Positions 23,538 through 32,669 of a stretch of 64,000 nucleotides of DNA are shown piece by piece. This DNA comes from Paracoccus versutus (GTDB lineage: Bacteria > Pseudomonadota > Alphaproteobacteria > Rhodobacterales > Rhodobacteraceae). The stretch lies in assembly GCF_000763885.1 (NCBI RefSeq), contig NZ_JRKO01000005.1, positions 52,720 through 116,719 on the forward strand. Direction: 5' to 3'. The notes beneath the pieces are model-generated. The model saw nothing but the letters and a program-made list of their open reading frames with translations, was not told where the DNA came from and made no database searches. The position numbers and the translations under genes were made by a program. Position 1 is the first letter of the stretch, and each line of letters begins with the position of its first letter.

Positions 23538-24863
23538 TCAGGTCGCGCCCAGCAGGCCGAACAGCGCCCCCGTGCCGCCGCCGTCGCCCAGCCGGTCCAC
23601 GGCCCTTTCCAGCTCGGCGGCGCGGATCTCGCCCAGAACCGGCGCGGCATAGGCGCGGAACTTGGCGCGCACCGCATCCGTCGTTGCCGGCGCCTCGGGG
23701 TCGCCCGCCGCCTCGGTCGGGCCGGATTCCAGCACCTGGCCGCTTTTCATCACCAGCCGCACATCGGCAAAGCGGCGGGCCGGGAAGGCGGCATTGAAAT
23801 CCTCACGCTCGGTGACGGTCATGCCGGTGGCAAGGGCGCGGATCAGCGGGTCGGCCAGGCCGTCCTCGGCCACGTCCGCGGGATCGACGCGGCCCCGCAC
23901 CAGCGCCACGGCGGCGGGATAGGCGGTGGAATACTGCGCCTCTTCGGTGCTGGCCGGATCGCGGCTGGCAAGGCGGCGGGACTGGTGGAAGGTAGCGATC
24001 TCGATCCGCTCGACCCGGTCGGCGGCCACGCCATGCCGCGCCCGCAGGTCCAGCACCGCCTGGACCGAGGGCTGCGCCCAGCGGCAGACCGGCCAGGGCT
24101 TGAAATACTGCTCGGCGATGCGCCAGGTCGTGCCCAGATCGGCCCACAGGTCGGCCACATCCGCGCCCTCGACCGTGATCGCCGGGGCGCCGGTGAAACC
24201 ATCCGCCGCCAGATAGGCGGCCGAGACCCCGGCCATCGCGCCCCAGCCCGAGCCGTCCTTGACCATGGTCGGGTGGTCGATGCAGCGCATCATCTGGCTG
24301 CGCGGGCCGTGATATTCGGCGATGCCGATGGCCTCGCGTGTCCTGGCGCCGTCCAGCCCCAGCACCCGCGCGCCCAGCGACGCCGCCGCAACCGCGACCC
24401 AGGCCCCGGAGGTGTGATAGTCGCAGGCGGTGCGGTGCAGCGCGATGCCCGCGCGCGTCCCGATCTCATACCCGATGACCAGGCCGGCCAGAAGCGCGCG
24501 GTCGTCCGCCCGCCCCTCGGCCTGCATCAGCGCCAGCAGGGCGGGCAGGCTGCCGCAGCCGACATGGCCCTTGGTCAGCTTGTGGCCGTCATGGCCGTCC
24601 AGCGCGTCGATGGTCATGCCGCCCGCCAGCGCCGCGCCCGCCGGGCTGACCATGCGGCCATCCATCAGCATCGGGGCCGTGCGGGTGCCCGCGCCGAAAT
24701 GTGCCGCCGCGTGGTCGCGGATGATGCGCGACAGTCGCGTCCGGCTGCCGCCCGCCGCGACCCCCAGCAGGTCCAGAAGCCAGCGGCGGCCCAAGTCCAG
24801 CACCGCATCCGGCATGTCCGCCGCGCGCATGTCGTGCAGGAAATCGTGAAAGGGCGATGTCAT
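23538..24863 (-). CDS. MmgE/PrpD family protein
   Basis: This 441-residue protein covers the full MmgE/PrpD fold, with GAALAGGMTIDALDGHDGH, KGHVGCGSLPALLAL, the helical core and the C-terminal domain with RIAEQYFKPWPVCRW. PrpD is 2-methylcitrate dehydratase, but the family also contains cis-aconitate decarboxylase and many uncharacterised isomerases or dehydratases. It is last in a leftward operon of eight genes with a CoA ligase and an acyl-CoA dehydrogenase, so it probably acts on an acid intermediate of the betaine pathway. No specific reaction is claimed. Confidence 0.85.
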   Translation of the reverse strand: MTSPFHDFLHDMRAADMPDAVLDLGRRWLLDLLGVAAGGSRTRLSRIIRDHAAAHFGAGTRTAPMLMDGRMVSPAGAALAGGMTIDALDGHDGHKLTKGHVGCGSLPALLALMQAEGRADDRALLAGLVIGYEIGTRAGIALHRTACDYHTSGAWVAVAAASLGARVLGLDGARTREAIGIAEYHGPRSQMMRCIDHPTMVKDGSGWGAMAGVSAAYLAADGFTGAPAITVEGADVADLWADLGTTWRIAEQYFKPWPVCRWAQPSVQAVLDLRARHGVAADRVERIEIATFHQSRRLASRDPASTEEAQYSTAYPAAVALVRGRVDPADVAEDGLADPLIRALATGMTVTEREDFNAAFPARRFADVRLVMKSGQVLESGPTEAAGDPEAPATTDAVRAKFRAYAAPVLGEIRAAELERAVDRLGDGGGTGALFGLLGAT

Positions 24864-24873
24864 GATGTCGTCC

Positions 24874-26436
24874 TCAGGCAGCCGGTTGCGGGGCGTGGCG
24901 CGCGACCAGTTCGCGCCGGAGCACCTTGCCGCTGGGGTTCAGCGGCAGGCTTTCCAGGAACTCGTAGCGGCGGGGCCGCTTGTAGGGCGCCAGATCCTCG
25001 CTGGCCTTGCAGAATGCGTCCAATGCCTGCGGGCTCAGCGCCGGGTCCGAGCGGACGACGAAGGCCGTCACCGCCTGGCCCCATTTCTCGTCCGCCAGCC
25101 CGACGACCGCCACCTCCTGCACGCCGGGGCAGCGATAGAGGATCTCCTCGACCTCGCGCGGATGGATGTTCTCGCCGCCCGAGACGATCATGTCGTCGGC
25201 CCGGCCGTGGAAATAATAGAACCCGTCCCGGTCCTGGCTGAACAGGTCGCCGGTATAGATCCAGCCCGCATTCAGCTTCTTCTGCGTCTCGAAGGGGTTG
25301 TTCCAATAGCCCTGCATCGCCTGCGGGCCGCGCACGATCAGCTGGCCCACCTGTCCGCGCGGCACGGTTTCCGAGGGCGGCACCTCGCGCAGCGGGTCGT
25401 CGGTCACGATCCGGCATTCCGAAATTAGCGTCGGCTTGCCGCAGGATCCCAGCTTGCGCAGCGCGTCCTGCGGATGCAGCACCAGCGTCAGCGACGCCTC
25501 GGTCATGCCGTAGCCGTTGAAGATCGCCGGGCAGAACTCGGCCATCACCCGCGCCATCGTCGCGGCGGAAATGGCCGCGCCGCCGGTGGTGATCAGCCGC
25601 AGCGAGGACAGATCCTGATCGCGGAAGCGCGGATGAAACAGCATCTCCTGGATCTGGGTGGGCACGGCGAACAGCGTGGTGATGCGCTCGGCCGCGATGG
25701 TGTCCAGCGTCTTTTCCGTCTCGTAGCGGCCGATCACGACATTGGTGCCGCCGACCAGCAGATGCGGAATGAAATAGGCCTGCATCCCGCCCACGTGGTA
25801 AAGCGGCGCGATATGCAGCGCATTGTCGGTATGGTTCAGCGAATATTCCATGACGCAGTTCATCGCGATGGCGATGTCGTTGGCATGGGTGTGGATCACC
25901 CCCTTGGGCCGACCCGTCGTCCCTGAGGTATAGACCAGCGAGGAAATCGCATCCCCCGAGGGAATGATGCGCGGCTCGTCGCGGTCCGCGGTCTGCTCGG
26001 CCAGGGTTTCGAAATGCAGGTGGCCGGCGGGGATATGCGCCCGGTCGTAGGCGCAGCCGATGAAATCATGGACCGAATGCATCTGCGCCGCGATCCTTTC
26101 GACGTTCCCGGTCAGGCTGCGGCCATAGATCAGCACGCGGGCGCCGGAATCCTGCAGGATATGGGCGGCCTCGCCCGCCGAAAGGCGGAAGTTCATCGGC
26201 ACCGCCACCGCACCGAGCATCTGGCAGGCGAAATAGGTCGTCACCGAGTTTTCCGAGGTGGAGACATAGAAGGCCACGCGGTCACCCGGCCGCACCCCCA
26301 GGTCGGACAGCGCCTGCGCAAAGCGGCGCACGCGGGCCAGCCATTCGGCATAGGTCCAGCGCCGGTCCTCGAAGACCAGGGCCAGGTGATCCGGGTAGCG
26401 GTCGGCGGAAGCCTCGAGAATGCGGGCGATATGCAT
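24874..26436 (-). CDS. AMP-forming acyl-CoA ligase
   Basis: This 520-residue ANL-superfamily enzyme activates a carboxylic acid with ATP and CoA. Motifs are complete: VYTSGTTGRPKGVIHTH (P loop), FNGYGMTEASL (A5), GWIYTGDLF (A7), GRADDMIVSGGENIHP (A8) and NPSGKVLRREL with the adenylation Lys (A10). Its place between an acyl-CoA dehydrogenase and an MmgE/PrpD gene in a betaine island suggests a carnitine- or butyrobetaine-like acid, or a dicarboxylate formed after demethylation, as substrate. The start codon has a short gap to the upstream gene, in keeping with operon structure. Confidence 0.9.
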   Translation of the reverse strand: MHIARILEASADRYPDHLALVFEDRRWTYAEWLARVRRFAQALSDLGVRPGDRVAFYVSTSENSVTTYFACQMLGAVAVPMNFRLSAGEAAHILQDSGARVLIYGRSLTGNVERIAAQMHSVHDFIGCAYDRAHIPAGHLHFETLAEQTADRDEPRIIPSGDAISSLVYTSGTTGRPKGVIHTHANDIAIAMNCVMEYSLNHTDNALHIAPLYHVGGMQAYFIPHLLVGGTNVVIGRYETEKTLDTIAAERITTLFAVPTQIQEMLFHPRFRDQDLSSLRLITTGGAAISAATMARVMAEFCPAIFNGYGMTEASLTLVLHPQDALRKLGSCGKPTLISECRIVTDDPLREVPPSETVPRGQVGQLIVRGPQAMQGYWNNPFETQKKLNAGWIYTGDLFSQDRDGFYYFHGRADDMIVSGGENIHPREVEEILYRCPGVQEVAVVGLADEKWGQAVTAFVVRSDPALSPQALDAFCKASEDLAPYKRPRRYEFLESLPLNPSGKVLRRELVARHAPQPAA

Positions 26437-26452
26437 CGGTTTCCCCTGCCTG

Positions 26453-27643
26453 TCACAGATTGGGACGGATCGCCGGCATCTCGCGCGCCGCGATCAGGTA
26501 TTTGCACATCTCGGAGCTGCCGCCGACGATGGGCAGCGCGCGGGCGTCGCGGTAAAGCTGTTCGACCCGGCCGTATTGGCGGGTGACGCCGTCGCCGCCC
26601 AGGATCTGCACCGCGCGGTCGGAACAGAAGACGGCGGTCTCGGTCGCGACCAGCTTGGCCTGGCTGGCCTCGCGCATCAGATCCTTGCCGCCGATGCCGC
26701 CGTCATGCATCCTGGCCGCCCGCTGGGTCAGCAGTTCGGCCGCGTCGATCCGCCAGCTCATCTGCGCGATCATGTCCCAGATCAGCTGTTTCTGGCCCAG
26801 CCGCTCGCCGAAGCTGACGCGGCTTTGCGCATGGTCCCGCGCCAGGTCGAAGGCCGCCCGCGCGACGCCCAGGCCCGAGCCGCCCAGGATCACCCGCTCG
26901 AAGTTGAAGGCGCCCAGCATGATGCGGAAGCCGGCATTCACCTGTCCCAGCAGGTTTTCCTCGGGGACGCGGACCCCGTCCAGCGCGACCTCGCCCACGA
27001 CCGAGCCGCGCCGGCCCATGAAGTCGTAAAGGCGGGGAAAGGACAGGCCGGGGGTATCGGCGGGAACCAGCACCGCGCTCATGCCTTTTTGCGGGGCGGC
27101 GTCGGGATCGGTGATGCCCCAGACGATATAGACATCGGCCTTGGTCGCGTTCGAGATATAGCGCTTGAACCCGTCGATCACCCATTCGCGGCTGGCCGCG
27201 TCAAAGCGGATCGCGGTTTCCATGCCGGCGCTGTCGGAACCGACATTCGGCTCGGTCATGCAGATCGAGCCGACGGCGCGGCCTTCCAGGATCGGCGTCA
27301 GGTAGCGTTCGCGCAGCGCCGGCCGGGCATGGCGGTGGATCGGGTAGGCGCAGGACAGGGCCGTGGCGATGGTCGTCTCGAAGGCGTAGTTCAGATAGGC
27401 CGCCTCTTCCGAGACGATCACCGCATGGGTCAGGCCGGGCCGCGACAGGCTGCCCGCGTAAAGGTCGGGGAACATCAGCTTCAGATAGCCGGCCTCGCCC
27501 AGGGCCCGCGCGACTTCCAGCTGGGCCGCGAAATCCTGGTCGCGCTCGATCCGGTCCACGCGCGGGGCCAGTTCGCGGGCCAGGAAATCGCGGATCTCGG
27601 CGCGGAAGGCCCGGTCCTCGTCATTCAGGAAGAAATCGCGCAT
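26453..27643 (-). CDS. Acyl-CoA dehydrogenase with altered catalytic region
   Basis: This 396-residue flavoprotein has the family's middle signature CMTEPNVGSDSAGM, the FAD-binding QILGGDGVTRQYG region and normal length. The usual catalytic Glu sits in a YEGT-type motif near the C terminus; here the matching segment is PIVGGSSEMCKYLIAARE, with Gly where Glu is expected. Isovaleryl- and long-chain-type enzymes use a Glu elsewhere, but the corresponding SRVSFGERLG segment lacks an obvious substitute. It may use another base or catalyse a different reaction. It lies between the nitrilase and ligase genes and would pass electrons to ETF. Confidence 0.85.
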   Translation of the reverse strand: MRDFFLNDEDRAFRAEIRDFLARELAPRVDRIERDQDFAAQLEVARALGEAGYLKLMFPDLYAGSLSRPGLTHAVIVSEEAAYLNYAFETTIATALSCAYPIHRHARPALRERYLTPILEGRAVGSICMTEPNVGSDSAGMETAIRFDAASREWVIDGFKRYISNATKADVYIVWGITDPDAAPQKGMSAVLVPADTPGLSFPRLYDFMGRRGSVVGEVALDGVRVPEENLLGQVNAGFRIMLGAFNFERVILGGSGLGVARAAFDLARDHAQSRVSFGERLGQKQLIWDMIAQMSWRIDAAELLTQRAARMHDGGIGGKDLMREASQAKLVATETAVFCSDRAVQILGGDGVTRQYGRVEQLYRDARALPIVGGSSEMCKYLIAAREMPAIRPNL

Positions 27644-27655
27644 CGTCGTCTTGCC

Positions 27656-28531
27656 TCATTCGCGGACGAAATCCGGGACGCCCAGGGTGTCGATCAGCCG
27701 CGCCGTCTCGCGCTGGACCAGCGCCAGGTTGCTGTCGCGCACGGTGGGCAGCAGGTGGCGCGCGCGGCGCAGCACGTCGTAATCCAGCGTCGCGGCGATC
27801 ATCTCTTCGCCGGAACCGGCCACGGCCAGTTCGCGCCCGAAGGGATCGACGATGCGCGAACCGCCCCAGAAGGTCAGGTCGCGCTCGGTCCCGGTGCGGT
27901 TCACCATGACGACCGGAGCGCCATAGATCATCGCATAGAACCGGCAGGTCAGCGCCCAGCCACCGGGGTTGTCGAAATCGGCGCCCACCGCCTCTTCGCC
28001 GGAACTGACCGGGCAGATCAGCAGGGTGGCGCCATGCAGGAAGGCCAGATGGGTCAGCGCCGGGTTCCAGACATCGGCGCAGATCAGCAGGCCCGCGCGC
28101 CAATGCCCGTCCAGCTCGCAGGTCTCGACGAAGCGGCCGGGCGCGTAATGCTTGCCTTCTTCCAGCTTGCCATAGGTGGGCAGGTTCACCTTGCGGTGCA
28201 GATGGATCATCCGCCCGTCGCACAGGATCGCGGCCGCGTTGTAGAATTGCGCGGCCGGCCCCTCCTCGATGAAGCCCAGCGTCACGGCCATCGGCCCCGC
28301 CGCCTCGGCCAGCCGCTTCAGCCGCGGATCCTTGCGCGACATGGCGGCGTCCAGCAGGTTCTCGGAGCCGTAATGGCCGGTCAGGGACAGTTCCGGCATG
28401 ACCAGCATGTCCAGCCCGGCCTCGCGCCCCCGCGCGATCCAGTGCAGGTGGCGGTCCAGATTGGCGTCGACATTGCCGATCTCGCTGGAGAATTGCGCGG
28501 CCCCGATGGTGATCGTCTTGCTGGTCGTCAT
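27656..28531 (-). CDS. Carbon-nitrogen hydrolase (nitrilase superfamily)
   Basis: This 291-residue enzyme carries the Glu-Lys-Cys triad: Glu47 (VMPELSLTG), Lys114 (LHRKVNLPT) and Cys151 (LLICADVWNP). The sequence type points to an amidase or N-carbamoyl/omega-amidase rather than a true nitrilase, since nothing suggests nitrile use nearby. It could open an amide or lactam formed in the pathway. It lies 12 bases after the acyl-CoA dehydrogenase end in the leftward operon and follows the Opu-type binding protein. Confidence 0.87.
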   Translation of the reverse strand: MTTSKTITIGAAQFSSEIGNVDANLDRHLHWIARGREAGLDMLVMPELSLTGHYGSENLLDAAMSRKDPRLKRLAEAAGPMAVTLGFIEEGPAAQFYNAAAILCDGRMIHLHRKVNLPTYGKLEEGKHYAPGRFVETCELDGHWRAGLLICADVWNPALTHLAFLHGATLLICPVSSGEEAVGADFDNPGGWALTCRFYAMIYGAPVVMVNRTGTERDLTFWGGSRIVDPFGRELAVAGSGEEMIAATLDYDVLRRARHLLPTVRDSNLALVQRETARLIDTLGVPDFVRE

Positions 28532-28595
28532 CGCCCCGGCCCTTTCGCATCACCACCCCGAGGGCAGGGGCGCAGCCGCCCCCGCCCGTTCCACC

Positions 28596-29480
28596 TCAGA
28601 TAAGGCCGTTATCCTGCAGGAACTTCGCCGCCGCATTCTCGACCGAGACCTTGTCCACGTCGACGCTGGCATTCAGCGCGGCCATGACCTGATCGTCCAG
28701 CTTGGCCGAGACCTCGTTCAGCAGGTCGCCGATGCCGGGGTTCGCCTCCAGCACCTCGGTGCGGATCACGGGCGCCAGCGCATAGCTGGGGAAATAGCCC
28801 TGGTCGTCCTCCAGCACGGTGAAGTCGAAGGCGGGAATGCGGCCGTCGGTGGCAAAGACCAGCCCCACGTCGACCTGCCCGTCCCGCAGCGCCTGATAGA
28901 CCAGCCCGGTATCCATGCGCTTGACATTGGCGCGGCCGAACTCGAAGCCGTAAGCGGTCTCCAGCGGCTTCAGCCCATCCGGGCGGGCATAGAATTCGGC
29001 GTTGGAGCCGAAGCTGAGCGCCTGGCCGCCATTGATCGCCGCCGCAAGATCGGAAATGGAGGCGATGCCCTTTTCGCCGGCATCCGCCGCGCGCATCGCC
29101 AGGCCATAGGTGTTGTTCGCCTGGGACGGGTTCAGCCAGACGATGCCCTTCTGGGCGTCCAGTTCCTTGACCGTGTCATAGGTCTGCTGGGGGTCCAGCT
29201 TTTCCTCGATCTTGTTGTAGGTGATCAGCGAAGTGCCGGTATATTCCCAGTAGACGTCGATCTGGCCGTTCTCCATCGCCTGGCGCACCGCGGCCGAGCC
29301 CATGCCGGCGCGATTGTCGACCCTGTGGCCGTTCGCTTCCAGCACCTGCTGCGTGATGGCGGACAGGATCTGCTGTTCGGTGAAGTTCTTGCCGCCGACG
29401 ACGATGTCGGCCGCCTGCGCGCCGGTCGCGAATGCCGCGAAGGCAAGTGCCGCAAGGCCGGATTTGACGGTGATGTTCAT
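28596..29480 (-). CDS. Osmoprotectant/betaine ABC transporter, substrate-binding protein
   Basis: This 294-residue periplasmic protein has a signal peptide (cut near ATGAQA-AD) and the OpuAC/OsmF fold, with VGGKNFTEQQILS, DVYWEYTGTSL and PSQANNTYGLAM. The aromatic residues scattered through such proteins form the cage for a quaternary ammonium group. It belongs to the two-permease Opu/Osm transporter encoded at 29518-32061. Its place inside a catabolic operon suggests nutrient uptake rather than osmoprotection. Confidence 0.9.
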   Translation of the reverse strand: MNITVKSGLAALAFAAFATGAQAADIVVGGKNFTEQQILSAITQQVLEANGHRVDNRAGMGSAAVRQAMENGQIDVYWEYTGTSLITYNKIEEKLDPQQTYDTVKELDAQKGIVWLNPSQANNTYGLAMRAADAGEKGIASISDLAAAINGGQALSFGSNAEFYARPDGLKPLETAYGFEFGRANVKRMDTGLVYQALRDGQVDVGLVFATDGRIPAFDFTVLEDDQGYFPSYALAPVIRTEVLEANPGIGDLLNEVSAKLDDQVMAALNASVDVDKVSVENAAAKFLQDNGLI

Positions 29481-29517
29481 GGTGTTAGCTCCCTTTGGTT
29501 GTTGGTTTTGTTCCGCC

Positions 29518-30240
29518 TTATCGAAGCGGATTCACGCCCTTCGGGATCAGCCGCAACTGCGCCTGTCCCATCAGGAAATCGACGGCCACGGCCAGCGCGG
29601 CCGTCGGGACCGCGCCCGCCAGCAGCATGCCCGTGTCCATGAGGTCGATGCCGGTGAAGATCAGTTCGCCCAGGCCCCCGCCGCCGATCAGGAAGGCCAG
29701 CGGCGTCGTGCCCACGTTGATCGCCAGCGCCGTGCGGATGCCCGAGAAAATGACATAGAGCGCATTCGGGATCTCGACCCGCATCAGGATCTGCCGCTGC
29801 GTCATGCCCATGCCCGTCGCGGCCTCCTTCAGGTGCGAAGGCACGGCCAGGAGCCCGGCATAGGTATTGCGCACGATGGGCAGGAGCGAGGCCACGAACA
29901 GCCCGAAGAAGGCCGGGGGAAAGCCGATGCCCAGAAGCGTCATCGACAATGCGATGACCGCAAGCGTCGGGATGGTGGTGCCGATGTTGAAGACCTGCAT
30001 CACCGTCTCGGCATAGCGCTCCATCGAGGGGCGCGACAGCCAGATGCCCACCGGCACGCCCGCCAGGATCGCCGCGCCGCCGGAGCTGGCGACCAGGAAC
30101 ACGTGCTGGCGCGTCAGGTAGGTGATGTCGTCCCAGTATGCCGTGATCTGGTCCAGCAACCCCGAGGTCGCCACCCAGATGCCCAGCAGGAAGATCAGCA
30201 GCATCGTCGCCCCGCGCCCCAGACCCAGCCAGCGTGTCAT
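29518..30240 (-). CDS. Osmoprotectant/betaine ABC transporter, permease 1
   Basis: This 240-residue inner-membrane protein has five to six helices and the permease motif EAATGMGMTQRQILMRVEIP that contacts the ATPase. It is one of two related permeases in the transporter (the other at 31411). Its ATG overlaps the stop of the ATPase gene as ATGA, so the longer open frame starting at 30363 is not used. OpuCB/OsmW/YehW-type proteins have the same size and motif. Confidence 0.9.
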   Translation of the reverse strand: MTRWLGLGRGATMLLIFLLGIWVATSGLLDQITAYWDDITYLTRQHVFLVASSGGAAILAGVPVGIWLSRPSMERYAETVMQVFNIGTTIPTLAVIALSMTLLGIGFPPAFFGLFVASLLPIVRNTYAGLLAVPSHLKEAATGMGMTQRQILMRVEIPNALYVIFSGIRTALAINVGTTPLAFLIGGGGLGELIFTGIDLMDTGMLLAGAVPTAALAVAVDFLMGQAQLRLIPKGVNPLR

Positions 30241-31385
30241 GACGCCCCCTGTTCCTGTCCCGCGCCCTTGTCGGGGCCATAGGTCGCGCGCAATGCCGCG
30301 GTCACGTCCGGCTGGGTGATGACGCCCGCGAAGCGGCCGTGATCGTCGGTGCAGGCCAGCCACATCGTGTCATGCGCGAACATTTCCGATACCACGGCAC
30401 GCAGGTCCGCGCGGACCGGCACCGTGGCGGGCAGCGGATGGGCAAAGTCCCGGACCGCGCCCGAGGCGCCGGCCATCTCTTCGGCGGTCACGAAGCCCAC
30501 CGGGCGACGGTCGCTGTCGATGACGACCGCGCGGCGCGCCTTTGCGACGGTCAGCTGGTGCAGCGCGTCCGACACCTTGGTCGACCGCGCGGTCACCGGC
30601 ACCTCGGTCGAGGCCACCTCTTCGGCCGTGACCAGCCGCAGCCGCTTGAGCGTGCGGTCCGCGCCCACGAAATCGGCGACGAAGGCATTGGCGGGATGGG
30701 CCAGGATCATGTCGGGCGTGTCGTATTGCTCGATCCGGCCGGCGCGGAAGATGGCGATCTTGTCGCCCATCTTCACCGCCTCGTCGATGTCGTGGCTGAC
30801 GAACATGATGGTCTTCTTCAACTCGGCCTGCATCTTCAGGAACTCGTCCTGGATGATCTCGCGGTTGATCGGGTCGATGGCGCCGAAGGGCTCGTCCATC
30901 AGCATCACCGGCGGATCGGCGGCCAGCGCCCGGATGACGCCGACGCGCTGCTGCTGGCCGCCCGACAGCTCCTTGGGATAGCGCCGCAGGAACTGGCGCG
31001 GGTCGAGCCCGACGAGGTCGAGCAGGTCGGCCGCGCGCTGCCGGGCCTTGCGGATGTCCCAGTTCAGCAGCCGGGGAACGACGCAGATGTTCTCCTCGAC
31101 GGTCATGTTCGGGAACAGGCCGATCTGCTGGATCACATAGCCGATGTTGCGGCGCAGCTGGATATCGTCCAGCTGCGAGGTGTCCTGGCCGTCGATGTAG
31201 ATCTTGCCGCTGGTAGGCGGGATCAGGCGGTTGATCATCTTCAGCGCCGTGGTTTTGCCGCAGCCCGAGGGCCCCAGCAGGATGCAGATCTCGCCGGTGG
31301 GCACTTCCATGTTCACCCGGTCGGCGGCCACGATGTCGGCGCCGGGGGTCTTGAATCTCTTGGTCAGGTCTTCGAGTCGGATCAT
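30237..31385 (-). CDS. Osmoprotectant/betaine ABC transporter, ATPase with CBS domains
   Basis: This 382-residue ATPase has Walker A GPSGCGKTT, signature LSGGQQQRV, Walker [13 protein letters not shown] and switch His (VSHDIDEA). The last 130 residues are a CBS pair (EEVASTEVPVTARSTKVSDA, ACTDDHGRFAGVIT), which in OpuA/OpuCA-type proteins senses ionic strength or nucleotides. ATG 31385 is chosen over a TTG two codons earlier. A 22-bp palindrome lies about 55 bases upstream inside the preceding permease gene. The gene is translationally coupled to the next permease. Confidence 0.92.
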   Translation of the reverse strand: MIRLEDLTKRFKTPGADIVAADRVNMEVPTGEICILLGPSGCGKTTALKMINRLIPPTSGKIYIDGQDTSQLDDIQLRRNIGYVIQQIGLFPNMTVEENICVVPRLLNWDIRKARQRAADLLDLVGLDPRQFLRRYPKELSGGQQQRVGVIRALAADPPVMLMDEPFGAIDPINREIIQDEFLKMQAELKKTIMFVSHDIDEAVKMGDKIAIFRAGRIEQYDTPDMILAHPANAFVADFVGADRTLKRLRLVTAEEVASTEVPVTARSTKVSDALHQLTVAKARRAVVIDSDRRPVGFVTAEEMAGASGAVRDFAHPLPATVPVRADLRAVVSEMFAHDTMWLACTDDHGRFAGVITQPDVTAALRATYGPDKGAGQEQGAS

Positions 31386-31410
31386 CCGCAAAAGTCCTTG
31401 CTCGGAAGCG

Positions 31411-32061
31411 TCAGCGTTTCAGCCCGGCCGGGGTCAGCCGCTTTTGCAATTGCAAAAGCGCCCAGTCGGCCACGATGGCGAGAAGGGAGACGGCGAGAGC
31501 GCCGGTGACAAGCTGGCGCGGGTCGGTCTGCGAGATGCCGCGCGCGATCAGCACGCCCAGGCCGCCGGCGCCGATATAGGCGGCGATCGCCGCGACGCCG
31601 ATGTTCATGACCACGGCGGTCCGCACGCCCGCCATGATGACCGGGATCGCGATGGGGATCTCGAGCCGGGTCAGCCGCTGAAAGGGCGTCATGCCCATGC
31701 CCGTCGCCGCCTCGCGCAGCGCCGGATCGACGTTGGTGATGGCGGTATAGGTGTTGCGCACGATGGGCAGCTGCGAATAGAGCAGGATCGCGATCACCGC
31801 GGGCAGCCAGCCGATCCCCTGGCCGATCTTGGACAGGATCGGGATCATCAGGCCGAAGAGCGCGATCGAGGGAATGGTGACGATGATCGAGGCCACATAG
31901 AGCACCCCGTCCGCGACGCGCCGGTTCTGGGTGATGGCGATGCCGATGGGAACGCCCGTCAGGATCGCCAGCCCCACGGCCACGGCGACGATCGAGATGT
32001 GCTCGCCCGCCAGACGCAGGATGACCGGCCAGTTATTCGCAATGAAACCAATTATTTCCAT
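31411..32061 (-). CDS. Osmoprotectant/betaine ABC transporter, permease 2
   Basis: This 216-residue inner-membrane permease starts MEIIGFIANNWPVILRLAGE and carries the coupling motif EAATGMGMTPFQRLTRLEIP, nearly identical to that of permease 1. It is the first gene of the leftward eight-gene operon. ATG 32061 has GGGAAAGACGGA upstream; the open frame extends to 32154 but that part is not conserved in style. Two permeases, an ATPase with CBS domains and one binding protein make a complete OpuC/OsmVWXY-type system. Confidence 0.88.
   Translation of the reverse strand: MEIIGFIANNWPVILRLAGEHISIVAVAVGLAILTGVPIGIAITQNRRVADGVLYVASIIVTIPSIALFGLMIPILSKIGQGIGWLPAVIAILLYSQLPIVRNTYTAITNVDPALREAATGMGMTPFQRLTRLEIPIAIPVIMAGVRTAVVMNIGVAAIAAYIGAGGLGVLIARGISQTDPRQLVTGALAVSLLAIVADWALLQLQKRLTPAGLKR
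31439..31460. promoter_or_regulatory. 22-bp perfect palindrome inside the permease 2 gene
   Basis: CGCTTTTGCAA and its exact reverse complement abut with no spacer, centred between 31449 and 31450. It encodes part of a Leu-Gln repeat near the permease C terminus (ALLQLQKRL) and lies 54 bases before the ATPase start. A perfect 22-mer of this kind is not expected by chance in 64 kb. It may be an internal operator or an mRNA hairpin that sets subunit ratios. Confidence 0.5.
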
Positions 32062-32669
32062 ATCCGTCTTTCCCTCGGGCAGAGATGGAGGCCTGATCGG
32101 CGCTATCCCGGAATAGCCCGGTTGAAACGGCATCAAGTTGCGCCAATTCGTCATCAGCTTGCACGAATCCGTCGCGAGGACGGTTCAGGCGCCATTGAGC
32201 CGGGGCGGAGATCCTCCCTCCGCCGGATCGCATATCGCAGATCTGTCGCATGGCTCCATCTTGCAACAATTCCGGCCGCAGGACCACCCTGCCGTGTCCG
32301 GCCGCCGGGGCCCATGGGACGAAATTGGTTGAAGGCGGAAGGATTTCTGGCTCATCGCGACGATCCAGGGACGAAGATGAGCCAGCGAGGCGTTGACCGG
32401 AAAGCGGCCGCCGTTCGGGCGGATGGACTGCCGCGCGATGCGTATTTCTTGGCCTCGCCGCCAGTAGCGGGCCGGTCGTCGAGAGCCAGGTCGGGATGCC
32501 GCAGATCTGCTGCGCGCTGCGCCTTTGGCTGGCTGAGGGTCGCATCGGACCTCTCGGCGAACATCCTGGCAGGCATCGCCCGTATCGGCATCCGAAGCGG
32601 CGAGGCTGGGCGGAACCCGCCGAACCTTCCGGCCATGGGCCGGGGGGTGCTACGGATATGCCTCGGGGT
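32062..32669. other. 608-base stretch without a supported gene
   Basis: This must hold the promoter of the leftward operon. Open frames on both strands (for example 32352-32636 leftward) have no recognisable domain and no ribosome site. No insertion sequence or RNA was identified. Confidence 0.5.

Noticed and set aside
32352..32636. Leftward 94-codon frame, considered as a transposase fragment
   Set aside because: No transposase motif, terminal repeat or family resemblance could be found.
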